Shown piece after piece: positions 7,583-15,994 of a stretch of DNA of 64,000 bases (its first letter is position 1; each line of letters starts with the position of its first letter). Origin of the DNA: Mucilaginibacter auburnensis (GTDB lineage: Bacteria > Bacteroidota > Bacteroidia > Sphingobacteriales > Sphingobacteriaceae); assembly GCF_002797815.1 (NCBI RefSeq), contig NZ_PGFJ01000002.1, positions 682,001 through 746,000 on the forward strand, in the 5' to 3' direction. Both the position numbers and the translations under genes were made by a program. Below the pieces are notes generated by a model. The model had not been told where the DNA came from. It searched no databases and was given only the letters and a program-made list of their open reading frames with translations.

Positions 7583-8323
7583 TTTATTTCTGCTTATTTC
7601 TGAACAAAAAATTGCAGTAGCTATGGCTACATTCAATGATTCGGCCTCACCAACGCGTGGTATGGTAATAGCCTCGGTTACTAAACGCGTAATTTCAGGC
7701 CGTAAGCCATTACCTTCGTTACCCATAACAACCAGTCCTTCAGATGCAAAGGTGGTTGAGTATATATTTTCTCCATTAAGCAAAGCACCGTAAACCGGCA
7801 TTTGGGCATCGGTTAAAACAGAGGCTAAATCAGTGTACCTTAAATTTATTCTCGAAAGCGAACCCATGGTAGCTTGCACCACTTTAGGGTTATAAACGTC
7901 AACAGTATCTTCTGAGCAAATAATATCCTGTATTCCATACCAATCTGCCGTGCGGATAATGGTACCCATGTTGCCCGGGTCCTGCACTCCATCCAATGCC
8001 AATGAAAATTTATTTTTTAGCGAAACCGGCTTTAAATTGTCCCAATCGGGTATTTTAACTACTGCCACAACATCTGGTGCTGTTTTTAAAGAACTTATTT
8101 TCTCCAGAATGGTTAATGATACTTCGGCGGTGTTTTTATTGTGCAATAATTTGCTCAATTTTGAGCCGCTTGCAGGTGAGTAGTAAATTGCCTCAATTTG
8201 ATAGGCTGAATTAACAAATTCAATAACAGATTTATAGCCCTCAACCAAAAACACGCCATGCTGTTTGCGGAATTTTTTTTGTTGTAATGATTGTAATAAA
8301 CTGATCCGGGACTTTGAAAGCAT
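7565..8323 (-). CDS. SpoU/TrmH-family RNA 2'-O-methyltransferase
   Basis: 252 residues. The N-terminal 100 residues form the L30-like substrate-binding domain of TrmH/RlmB enzymes (KKFRKQHGVFLVEGYKSV). The C-terminal SPOUT knot carries the three family motifs: DPGNMGTIIRTADWYGI, VVMGNEGNGLRPEI and ESLNVAIATAI. It would transfer a methyl group from S-adenosylmethionine to a ribose 2'-OH in rRNA or tRNA; the target nucleotide is not predictable. The start codon region is shared head-to-head with the Omp85 lipoprotein gene on the other strand. Confidence 0.88.
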   Translation of the reverse strand: MLSKSRISLLQSLQQKKFRKQHGVFLVEGYKSVIEFVNSAYQIEAIYYSPASGSKLSKLLHNKNTAEVSLTILEKISSLKTAPDVVAVVKIPDWDNLKPVSLKNKFSLALDGVQDPGNMGTIIRTADWYGIQDIICSEDTVDVYNPKVVQATMGSLSRINLRYTDLASVLTDAQMPVYGALLNGENIYSTTFASEGLVVMGNEGNGLRPEITRLVTEAITIPRVGEAESLNVAIATAIFCSEISRNKLAGNK

Positions 8324-10677
8324 ATATTATAAAAACAAACCTTTGTCGCTTTACAATATTAAGTATTCTTCTGCTCTTTATTGTTACCGGATGTAGTTTA
8401 ACCCGAAAGCTTGGCCCTAACCAGTCCCTCGTACGTAAAATCACCATCAAGGGAATGGACAAGGAATTTAGCGAGGCTGCGGCTAATTACGTTGATAAAC
8501 AGCAACAACCCAACAGCGTTGTAAACCTGCAGTTCTACTACTGGTTCAGTAAAAACGGAAAAAGAAAAATTGGCGAACCGCCGTCTATTTTAGACAGTAA
8601 CCTGGTTGAATTTTCGCGCATGCAGATAGAAAAATTCATCCAAACCAAGGGTTATTTAAAAGCACAGGTAACAGACAGCATCGTTATAAAAAAGAAAAAA
8701 GCAGAACTGGTTTTTATCACCAACCAGGGACCGCTATTCAGAATACGCAAATTAAGCGACAGCATACCTGACGGAAAAGTCCGTTCTTTATTTCGCTCAT
8801 CCTCACCCGAATTTTCCCACCTGCGCCCCGGCGGACGTTTTGATCTTGATAGTGTAGCCTATAACCGCGATGCTTTTTACCAGGTAATGAAGCGTAACGG
8901 GTATTATGACTTTTATCGCCAGTACATCAACTTTACTTATGACTCTACCTTTAACAACAGCGTAGTTGACTTAAAAATGATCATTGATAATCCGGCTGAT
9001 AAAAACGAACATCCGGTTTATACCATCAATAATACCCTGATAACCATTCTTAACAGCAACCGCCAGCCCAGCGAAAACACAGACACCATACAGGTTGATT
9101 CACAATTCAGGTTTGTTGATCATTCGCGTAAGTTTAAGCCGCATACCGTTACCGACTATATTTTTCAGAAAAAGGGCGAGACCTACAACGTTGATATGCA
9201 GACCATCACAACATCCCGGTTATCAGAATTAAACGTTTTCCGTAACGTGCCCAACCCTACTTATACAAAAACCGCCGACAGCACTAACCGGCTGAATAGC
9301 CGCATAGACATTGTTCCGCTAAAAAAGATGTCAGACCGGGTTGAAGGCGAGTTTTTATTTGCCGGCGGCCGCTATGGGTACAACATAGGGAATACATTTA
9401 CCGACCGGAACATATTTAAACAGGCTGCGATACTTCAGATTAAATTTAACTACAGTATTTTATATGCAACCGGCAATGATTTGGTAGGTTCCAGCGGCGT
9501 CACCAACCAGGATTTTAAGGTAGGGGTAAGTTTAAGCTACCCGCGTATTATATCGCCGTTTAATTTTGCCAAGCCTGGGAAATATGGGGTCCCCCATACC
9601 ACGTTTGCCAGTAACTACTCGCTTTTCTTTCAGCGCGACCTTGTTACCCGTACAAGTTTTGTTAACTCCATCACTTATGATTTTGCAGAAACAGCTAATA
9701 AAGTACACAGTATAACAGCCGGCAACATAGAGTTTTCAAAGGGCTCAATTGATCCAACTGCGCGCCAGCAATTACTTGATCAAAACAGGTACTCATATGT
9801 GTATCTGATCGGGCGTACTGTATTTACAACCGGTAGTCAGTATACTTACCAGGTTAACGGCAACCAGTTAAACAGTTTAAAAAACTTCACCTATTTCCGC
9901 GGTTTGCTTGATGTTGGCGGCAATATGCTGTCATTGGTGAGCAACGTTTTTAACACGCCAAAGGATGCACAAGGCCAGCGCACCCTTTTTGGTTATACCT
10001 TTGCACAATATGCAAAAACGGAGATAGACTTTAGGGTTTACAAAGCTTTAGGTGGTAACAGACAGTTTATTTTGCGTTTGAACCCAGGGATTGGCGTTCC
10101 TTACGGAAACAGCACACAGTTAATTTTCGAGAAGAATTTTTATACCGGAGGGGCTAATGATATTCGCGCATGGCTGCCACGTACACTTGGCCCCGGCCAG
10201 TTTAACCGTGGCACAGCTTATGGGAGCGACAACGTTACACGAGCCCGTTTAAAATATATTGACCAGTTTGGCGAGGTAAAGCTGGTAATGAATGCCGAAT
10301 ACCGTTATAAATTGGCAAACAACTTTTTCGGAACGGTTTTAAAAGGTGCAGTATTTGTTGATGCCGGTAACATATGGCGCTTACGCCCCGAGGTGGAGAA
10401 TCCGGGTGGTGAGTTTAAATTTAGCAACATTTTAGGATCATCAGCCATTGGCGTTGGTACCGGTTTGCGCTTTGATCTAAATTTCTTTGTGTTCCGCCTT
10501 GATGCCGCGTTTAAAGTAAAAGATCCTCAATTTAACGGATCAGACCAATGGGTGCTATTTAAACATACCAACGAGTTGTTCAAAAGCGGTGCATTCAAGG
10601 ATAGCTATAGCAAAGCAAACGGCGGTGAAAGCTACAATTTTATGCAGCTGAACTTTGGTATTGGAATGCCGTTTTGA
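8314..10677 (+). CDS. tamL: TamL-like BamA/TamA (Omp85) outer-membrane lipoprotein
   Basis: 787 residues. The signal ends in a lipobox (LLFIVTGCSL), so the mature protein is acylated. Periplasmic POTRA-like repeats occupy about 35-330, for example a segment with FIQTKGYLKAQVTDS. The C-terminal half is a 16-strand-type Omp85 barrel ending NFMQLNFGIGMPF with a terminal Phe. Bacteroidota have a lipidated TamA called TamL, which works with TamB in envelope assembly; this fits length and lipobox. No tamB follows in the window. The start is TTG at 8314, with no ATG before the signal peptide, and it overlaps the divergent methyltransferase start by 10 bases. Confidence 0.8.
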   Translation: MKAYIIKTNLCRFTILSILLLFIVTGCSLTRKLGPNQSLVRKITIKGMDKEFSEAAANYVDKQQQPNSVVNLQFYYWFSKNGKRKIGEPPSILDSNLVEFSRMQIEKFIQTKGYLKAQVTDSIVIKKKKAELVFITNQGPLFRIRKLSDSIPDGKVRSLFRSSSPEFSHLRPGGRFDLDSVAYNRDAFYQVMKRNGYYDFYRQYINFTYDSTFNNSVVDLKMIIDNPADKNEHPVYTINNTLITILNSNRQPSENTDTIQVDSQFRFVDHSRKFKPHTVTDYIFQKKGETYNVDMQTITTSRLSELNVFRNVPNPTYTKTADSTNRLNSRIDIVPLKKMSDRVEGEFLFAGGRYGYNIGNTFTDRNIFKQAAILQIKFNYSILYATGNDLVGSSGVTNQDFKVGVSLSYPRIISPFNFAKPGKYGVPHTTFASNYSLFFQRDLVTRTSFVNSITYDFAETANKVHSITAGNIEFSKGSIDPTARQQLLDQNRYSYVYLIGRTVFTTGSQYTYQVNGNQLNSLKNFTYFRGLLDVGGNMLSLVSNVFNTPKDAQGQRTLFGYTFAQYAKTEIDFRVYKALGGNRQFILRLNPGIGVPYGNSTQLIFEKNFYTGGANDIRAWLPRTLGPGQFNRGTAYGSDNVTRARLKYIDQFGEVKLVMNAEYRYKLANNFFGTVLKGAVFVDAGNIWRLRPEVENPGGEFKFSNILGSSAIGVGTGLRFDLNFFVFRLDAAFKVKDPQFNGSDQWVLFKHTNELFKSGAFKDSYSKANGGESYNFMQLNFGIGMPF

Positions 10678-10680
10678 TTT

Positions 10681-10766
10681 GAAGATTGGTTAGTAAAGAT
10701 AAAGACTGGTGGAATCCGCTTACTATCACAACACACTAATCTTCAATCTTTAATTACTAATCTTTA
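10681..10766. repeat. Word-repeat inverted spacer (aagattggttagtaaagat / actaatctttaattactaat)
   Basis: The spacer is made of reiterated 'agattggttagta' words on the left and their approximate complements 'actaatcttcaatcttt' on the right, so the transcript can fold back on itself. It separates convergent genes and may serve as a weak terminator. Confidence 0.5.
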
Positions 10767-11303
10767 CCCACCAAACACCCCCTTCAATCCATTCACAATA
10801 CTTTCCAAAAATGTAGAAATGCTTAAACCATTCTGATAGTTAAAAAACAAAAATATACAGAACACAATGAGTATAATGGCTATAAAGCGCTTAAACAAAT
10901 AGCCCAATAACACCAATCCAAGCGGTATACCCAACAGCAGCGCCCAGCTTACTTTTATAGGTTTTAAGCCGCCGTCTTGTTTATATATATAATACAGCAT
11001 AGCGTGGGTGCCGTTATCATTGATGTGCTTTACGTAGAAAAAACTGCTTTTATCTAACTTACGGTGGTAAAAGGCAGTACCTTTTTCAAAGCGCATTTGT
11101 TCTTCAAAGCCGTTTATGGTAAAACTGAATAAACCATCTACATCTTCGCGGATGTTCTCCAACGAGTCAACCGCTACTATGGCTACTTCCCTTTCGGCAA
11201 ACGGATTCTCTTTAACAATAAAATGATCTATGTTGATAACATCGGCAAACAGCTTTGCATTTGCACTCAGAATTAACAAAAGAACAAAAAATATCTTTTT
11301 CAT
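10764..11303 (-). CDS. Membrane-anchored hypothetical protein with signal peptide
   Basis: 179 residues. It has an N-terminal signal (MKKIFFVLLLILSANAKLFA), then an exported beta-rich domain of about 90 residues (FTINGFEEQMRF, GTAFYHRKLDKSSFFYVKH). Two close hydrophobic segments follow (about 119-135 and 139-156: WALLLGIPLGLVLLGYLF, FIAIILIVFCIFLFF), with an amphipathic Gly-rich tail. The topology suggests an inner-membrane protein with a periplasmic N-domain. No family is recognised. The gene converges on the Omp85 lipoprotein gene across a repeat spacer. Confidence 0.6.
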   Translation of the reverse strand: MKKIFFVLLLILSANAKLFADVINIDHFIVKENPFAEREVAIVAVDSLENIREDVDGLFSFTINGFEEQMRFEKGTAFYHRKLDKSSFFYVKHINDNGTHAMLYYIYKQDGGLKPIKVSWALLLGIPLGLVLLGYLFKRFIAIILIVFCIFLFFNYQNGLSISTFLESIVNGLKGVFGG

Positions 11304-11430
11304 AAGTTTTGCTTAGGTATGGGTATTGTTGGCAATAAAAATAGCTATTATTCCTTTAGTTTGATATGATACTTAACAGTGCCGCGCTATTATTGTGCGG
11401 CAACAGCGTATATTTACAAAAACACCGCTT

Positions 11431-11949
11431 ATGATTGCAAAAAAGCCCCAGGACTCTCTAACTATTATGAATGAATTGGTATTACCCAATGATACCAATA
11501 TGCTGCACAATTTGATGGGTGGCAGGTTACTGCATTGGATGGATATTGCAGCGGCCATATCTGCGCAAAAGCATTGCAACAGTTTGGCGGTAACAGTGTC
11601 GGTTGATAGTGTATCATTTAAACATTCAATTAAACTGGGTGATGTTGTAACCATTGAAGCACGGGTATCCCGGGCGTTTACCACTTCTGTTGAGGTGAGG
11701 ATGGATGTGTGGGCAGAGAATGTGCCGTCAGGCACGCGTGTAAAGAGTAACGAAGCTTATTATACATTTGTAGCCTTAGATGCCGCCGGAAACAAGCTAC
11801 CTGTACCTGAACTGGTACCTGGCACACCTGCGGAACAAGTGCTTTATGATGGCGCACTTCGCCGCCGCCAGTTGCGACTCATCTTAGATGGCAAGTTAAA
11901 ACCAAATGATGCTACAGAATTAAAGGCGCTTTTTGTGGAGAAGGAATAA
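11431..11949 (+). CDS. Acyl-CoA thioesterase, hotdog (ACOT) family
   Basis: About 172 residues from the ATG at 11431; a GTG at 11395 would add 12 residues, but ATG is preferred. A single ACOT-type hotdog domain is visible, with NLMGGRLLHWMDIAAAISA (the GG..hWMD helix with the catalytic Asp region), VSVDSVSFKHSIKLGDVV and SNEAYYTFVALD. The enzyme hydrolyses acyl-CoA to free acid and CoA in the cytosol; chain-length preference is not visible. It is similar to YciA and BFIT thioesterases. A TATATTTA sequence just upstream is one base off the Bacteroidota -7 consensus. Confidence 0.85.
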   Translation: MIAKKPQDSLTIMNELVLPNDTNMLHNLMGGRLLHWMDIAAAISAQKHCNSLAVTVSVDSVSFKHSIKLGDVVTIEARVSRAFTTSVEVRMDVWAENVPSGTRVKSNEAYYTFVALDAAGNKLPVPELVPGTPAEQVLYDGALRRRQLRLILDGKLKPNDATELKALFVEKE

Positions 11950-11994
11950 AACTTTTCATAGCCTTTACAGCTTATTACATAAACTGCAAAAGCT

Positions 11995-12369
11995 ATGAAA
12001 ACTAAATTTTTTGCCTTGATCGTAGTCGCGTCACTATTAGCCGCTTGTTCAAGCAACCGCAACACTATACCGGAAAGTAGTACTGATACCACTACCAGCG
12101 CGCCGTTGCCCAAAACAACTACAGCCTTTGATGCGCAGCGCGACGGAAGTTCATTTGAACGAGCTATAGTTATCAACGAAAAAAATGAAACCAATGGCGT
12201 ACAGGCTGAAAACCTGCAACTATCAACGCTATATCCTGGCTACAAACGCCTTTCACAACGTTATGAAGATTACAAAGGCAAGCAGCATGAAGTTGTGAGT
12301 ATTACTGCGCAAGACGGGCGTGAAATAGCTGTTTACTTTGACGTATCCAACTATTTTGGCAAACAGTAG
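11995..12369 (+). CDS. Small lipoprotein of unknown function
   Basis: 124 residues. The signal ends with lipobox SLLAACSS, giving a lipidated N-terminal Cys. A low-complexity Ser/Thr linker (about 20-45) is followed by a compact domain with SFERAIVINEKNE and YPGYKRLSQRYEDYKGKQ, ending with a strand-rich VVSITAQDGREIAVYFDV. This resembles small conserved Sphingobacteriaceae lipoproteins, but no named family is recognised. It follows the thioesterase gene by 45 bases in the same direction and may be cotranscribed. Confidence 0.65.
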   Translation: MKTKFFALIVVASLLAACSSNRNTIPESSTDTTTSAPLPKTTTAFDAQRDGSSFERAIVINEKNETNGVQAENLQLSTLYPGYKRLSQRYEDYKGKQHEVVSITAQDGREIAVYFDVSNYFGKQ

Positions 12370-12387
12370 CTAAATATAACTATTGCT

Positions 12388-13191
12388 TTATTTAGTAAAC
12401 ACATATTCGCCTGAAAAATCAGTCGGGACGCTTATCCCCTCACTCAAACCAGGCCGAAAATCTGATTTTCTCACATCAATGGCCGTTATAGTGCCGTTGT
12501 CGCTACGCGTAACAGTTACGCCGGGCATGTCATCTAATTTTATCCCGTTAACAATTACCGTATAAAAAATACCATTGTTAGCATTAACGAAAGGACTTAT
12601 AAGTTTTCGGGATATCGCAAGTTCATAGTTGTAGTTCCCATCCTTATCAAAAGCTGAAGCTATAGTGATGCCGGCGGTATTATACACTGACAACAAAGTA
12701 TCTACATTAGTAAACCCTCGGGTTCTTAAAAACTTTCCGTTTGCAGTAAGCTGTTTATTATTTGCTGCTATAAAGTAATCAATACTATCAACTGGTTTAG
12801 ATTTTATGGTAAACGTAATAGCAGGTTTATTTTTATAATTAAATAAAGGAAAGGTGATAGTTGCAGCTGTGGTATCGTTCTTTTTTGCGCTGCTGCTCAC
12901 TTTAAAGGTTATACCATTACTGATAATTTTGCGCATTGAACTTTCATCAGCGGCTTTTATAACGAGGTAGATATTTTCGGCATCATGCGCAATGGTATAA
13001 AAAACATCTGTAGCAATATTGTAAGCTTTAAAGTTCCATTCGCTGGTTTTACCATCAATTTTAACGCTTGCAGGTGCCCGCAAACTTCCCTCCTGTTTAA
13101 CAGGCAATTTTTGAGCGTAGCCGTTAAATGAAGTAATTATTAAAACAAGAGCAAATAACAGCTTATATGCTTTAATCTCGGGAAGGCTCAT
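12388..13191 (-). CDS. Exported CBM9/DOMON-like beta-sandwich protein
   Basis: About 267 residues from ATG at 13191, which puts a signal peptide (KLLFALVLIITSFNGYAQ) at the N-terminus; the frame is open to 13248 but that extension runs through a hairpin. The first domain reads APASVKIDGKTSEWNFKAYN and ENIYLVIKAAD. 'IDG...EW' followed by 'YLVIKA.D' is the pattern of carbohydrate-binding module 9-like sandwiches. The C-terminus is another beta-rich segment with no catalytic motif. It may bind a sugar or surface ligand. It lies downstream of an aldo/keto reductase gene, separated by an 18-bp hairpin. Confidence 0.55.
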   Translation of the reverse strand: MSLPEIKAYKLLFALVLIITSFNGYAQKLPVKQEGSLRAPASVKIDGKTSEWNFKAYNIATDVFYTIAHDAENIYLVIKAADESSMRKIISNGITFKVSSSAKKNDTTAATITFPLFNYKNKPAITFTIKSKPVDSIDYFIAANNKQLTANGKFLRTRGFTNVDTLLSVYNTAGITIASAFDKDGNYNYELAISRKLISPFVNANNGIFYTVIVNGIKLDDMPGVTVTRSDNGTITAIDVRKSDFRPGLSEGISVPTDFSGEYVFTK

Positions 13192-13199
13192 ATTTAAAA

Positions 13200-13247
13200 T
13201 GGTTTGGTCGGTTAAAACTAAGAATTTAATTTTAACCGACCAAACCA
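13200..13247 (-). terminator. 18-bp perfect hairpin after the aldo/keto reductase gene
   Basis: Bases 13200-13217 (tggtttggtcggttaaaa) are the exact reverse complement of 13230-13247, with a 12-base loop. It begins at the base next to the TAG stop of the upstream gene (13248-13250) and ends 8 bases before the next ATG. On the minus strand the stem is followed by attttaaat, so an intrinsic terminator or an attenuator is likely. Confidence 0.6.
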
Positions 13248-14231
13248 CTAATACACGCCTCTTATCTTGTTGTAAATTTCGGCATCGTACAACTTGCGCA
13301 GATCGCTAAAAGTTTGTGCCGATAAAGGCGGCAATGTAGATGCTTCAATATTGCTTTCAACCTGAGAAACTTTAGAAGCTCCGGGTATAACCGTAGTTAC
13401 CTGCGGGTGGTCTAATATCCACCTGATAGACCATTGTGCCATCCGTTCGTCAGGCAGCATAGCGCCTATTTGTTGAGAGAACTTAACCCCTTCGTTAAAC
13501 TCAACACCAGAGAAAGTTTCGCCAACATTGAACTTCTCGCCATTGGCGTTATAGTTACGGTGATCATTCTCTGCAAAACGGGTTTGTTGATTAAAACGGC
13601 CGGTTAATAAACCGCTGGCCAAAGGCACGCGTGCAATAATAGCTACGCCCTTCTCGGCTGCTTTGGCAAATACCTGGTCAGCGACATGCTGACGGAACAG
13701 GTTAAAAATGATCTGTAATGAAGCCAGTCCCTCCTGCTCCAAACATATCAAAGCTTCTTCGGATGTTTCAACGCTGGCACCAAAGTTAGCTATCAATCCC
13801 TCCTCCTTAAACTTGCGTAAATAGTCAAACACCTTGCCCAAGCGCATTTCTTCCGTAGGTATGCAATGCAACTGCTCTAAAAACAATTGCGGCACATCCA
13901 GGTGGCGTAATGAATCTTCCACTTGACGGCGCATGGCATCGTAAGTAAAGTTTTGCGGCCAGCCATTAGGCTCGTCGCCTCTACGGCCCAATTTAGTAGC
14001 TACATAAATTGGCTCATCAACAGTTTTTAAAAAACGGCCTATCACCTGCTCGCTCACGCCCATGCCGTATACATCAGCTGTATCAATAAAATTGCCGCCG
14101 CCGTCAACGTAGGCATTTAAAATAGCAAACGCGTCATCATCGCTAACATTCCCCCAGTCGGCGCTACCTAACTGCCAGGTGCCTAAGCCTACTTCAGCAA
14201 CAGCTACATCTTTAAATTTTCTGTAATTCAT
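13248..14231 (-). CDS. Aldo/keto reductase
   Basis: 327 residues, a TIM-barrel NADPH-dependent oxidoreductase. The catalytic tetrad can be placed: Asp and Tyr in FIDTADVYGMG, Lys in YVATKLGRRG, and His in LEQLHCIP. The C-terminal cofactor-binding motif is present as VTTVIPGASKVSQVESNI. It resembles the YajO/'general stress' AKR branch; the physiological carbonyl substrate is unknown. It stands alone, 40 bases downstream of the EVE-domain gene in the same direction. Confidence 0.88.
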   Translation of the reverse strand: MNYRKFKDVAVAEVGLGTWQLGSADWGNVSDDDAFAILNAYVDGGGNFIDTADVYGMGVSEQVIGRFLKTVDEPIYVATKLGRRGDEPNGWPQNFTYDAMRRQVEDSLRHLDVPQLFLEQLHCIPTEEMRLGKVFDYLRKFKEEGLIANFGASVETSEEALICLEQEGLASLQIIFNLFRQHVADQVFAKAAEKGVAIIARVPLASGLLTGRFNQQTRFAENDHRNYNANGEKFNVGETFSGVEFNEGVKFSQQIGAMLPDERMAQWSIRWILDHPQVTTVIPGASKVSQVESNIEASTLPPLSAQTFSDLRKLYDAEIYNKIRGVY

Positions 14232-14271
14232 ATCTTTTAAATAACCCTGTAAGTACAGCGGTGTTTTTATA

Positions 14272-14679
14272 TTATTCGTTTCCTAATTGCAGTATGTGAT
14301 CAAACTCTTCCGGCTTAATGCTCGCAACCGATAGGCGACTTAATTTAATAAGTTGAATATCCTTAAGCATCGGGTCGGCTTTTATCTGGGCCAAAGTAAC
14401 CGGCTTTTTCAGCGCTTCAACGGGTTCCAGTTCAACCACTACCCAGTTAGTATCTTCGGTAGTTGGATCCTGATATGCTTCTTTAACTATTTTGGCAATG
14501 CCTACCACTTCTTTACCCTCGTTACTGTGGTAAAACAAGGCCAGGTCGCCCTCTTTCATTTCGCGCAGATTGTTGCGAGCCTGGTAATTTCGTACACCAT
14601 CCCAAAAGGTGCGGCCATCCTCATTAAATTTTTCCCAACTGTATTTATGCGGTTCTGACTTAACTAACCAATATTTCAT
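14272..14679 (-). CDS. EVE domain protein (PUA-like, modified-base reader type)
   Basis: 135 residues forming one EVE domain: MKYWLVKSEPHKYSWEKF, then FWDGVRNYQARNNLREM, GDLALFYHSNE and GIAKIVKEAYQDP. The aromatic cage residues of the family (Trp in the first strand, Trp in 'FWDGVRN') are present. EVE proteins bind modified bases in DNA or RNA, as YTH proteins do; bacterial members occur with restriction systems but also as lone genes, as here. The function in this cell is inferred only from the fold. Confidence 0.88.
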   Translation of the reverse strand: MKYWLVKSEPHKYSWEKFNEDGRTFWDGVRNYQARNNLREMKEGDLALFYHSNEGKEVVGIAKIVKEAYQDPTTEDTNWVVVELEPVEALKKPVTLAQIKADPMLKDIQLIKLSRLSVASIKPEEFDHILQLGNE

Positions 14680-14827
14680 ATTTATTGATGATTTGCGGTA
14701 AAGCTATTTAAAAAGCAGGCGCGGTCAAACACCAATAAAAAAATTAGTAGATAAACCGAAATCTATGTGGCAACGCCAGGCAATTTTGGGGAAGATTATA
14801 CGCTTGCTAAATAACTCAACAGCACTT

Positions 14828-15844
14828 TTAAAAACCGTGCTGAGGCGAAGTAACTTTGTAACGATTATTGAGCATCAATCCCAAGAATATCTCGTGGGTG
14901 CCACGGCTAACTGTATTTAGGGCTGATGTGGTGATATCATAACTATATCCCACGTTGATAAGGGAGCTCAGGTTAAAGCCGGCTAACAGCGCTGCGGCAT
15001 CATTATGACGGTAGGAACCACCTATCCAAAATTTGTCCTGAAAGTTAAATTTACCGTTTATGTCAAATGTAAGTGGTACCGGATCTGTTCTTTTTACCAT
15101 TACAGATGGCATAAAGGTGATTTCATCCGTCATGAACAATTTAGCGCCAGCAGTAAAATAAAAATGCGGAACGGTTTGGCTACCGGTTTTAGGGGCCTTT
15201 GTATTATTAAAATAATAGGTTTGAGGTAATATCTGCTTAGCAGATAAGCCAACAAAGTAATTAGACGAATATAACCATACACCCACACCTACGTCCGGTT
15301 TCCATTGGCTGTTATTGAAGCCGTTGGTAATAGCCGGATCATTTTGGTCGGTAAGGGTAAGCCCTTGGGTATTTAGGTTTAGTCGATTGAACCCTGCCAT
15401 TACACCAACAGAAAGGTTCATCCGCGCAGTTAAGCCCAAGTGGTAAGCATAAGTTGCGGCTACGTTAGTTTGAGTAAAAGGCCCCGCCTTGTCAGTCATC
15501 ACAATCGCACCAATACCGTGGTGCGGTTCTGCTGCCTGGTAGTTTTGCGTAAATAATCTGCTTGACGGATTGATTCCACCTTCAGCTAAAAAGCTGGTGG
15601 CATCTCCTTCAATAAAATTACGACCTATTGGCGCATTGATAGAAAGATAACTTGTTACGGGCGCTCCTTCTAAACCAACCCACTGGTTACGGTGCCCAAC
15701 CTTTACATCGGTATAATTTTCAATACCGGTTACTGCAGGATTGAGTAAGTAGCTGTTAAAAATGTATTGTGTAAACTGTGGGAGTTGCTGTGCCATACCG
15801 GCACGCGCGCTTAGGATGAAAACAAAGAGTAAAATTTTTTTCAT
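14828..15844 (-). CDS. PorP/SprF family type IX secretion membrane protein
   Basis: 338 residues with a signal peptide (MKKILLFVFILSARAGMAQ), then the family hallmark QLPQFTQYIFNSYLLNPAVTG at the mature N-terminus and a beta-barrel with alternating aromatic strands, including NVGYSYDITTSAL and EIFLGLML near the end. PorP/SprF proteins sit in the outer membrane and are needed for secretion or attachment of T9SS cargo with type B sorting domains. The gene directly upstream in the same direction (15995-19600) encodes exactly such a cargo, the usual pairing. Confidence 0.9.
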   Translation of the reverse strand: MKKILLFVFILSARAGMAQQLPQFTQYIFNSYLLNPAVTGIENYTDVKVGHRNQWVGLEGAPVTSYLSINAPIGRNFIEGDATSFLAEGGINPSSRLFTQNYQAAEPHHGIGAIVMTDKAGPFTQTNVAATYAYHLGLTARMNLSVGVMAGFNRLNLNTQGLTLTDQNDPAITNGFNNSQWKPDVGVGVWLYSSNYFVGLSAKQILPQTYYFNNTKAPKTGSQTVPHFYFTAGAKLFMTDEITFMPSVMVKRTDPVPLTFDINGKFNFQDKFWIGGSYRHNDAAALLAGFNLSSLINVGYSYDITTSALNTVSRGTHEIFLGLMLNNRYKVTSPQHGF

Positions 15845-15994
15845 TTAGGAATAACTCCGCACTTATAAAGCAATTTTTTGGCTATGGCGATTTAATTACT
15901 GTAACTTTTACTTATTACTTTAAATACACCGAAACAATTATCGACGAATATAGCTTTTCTGACTTAATCATACTATAACCAACATAACTTTTTA

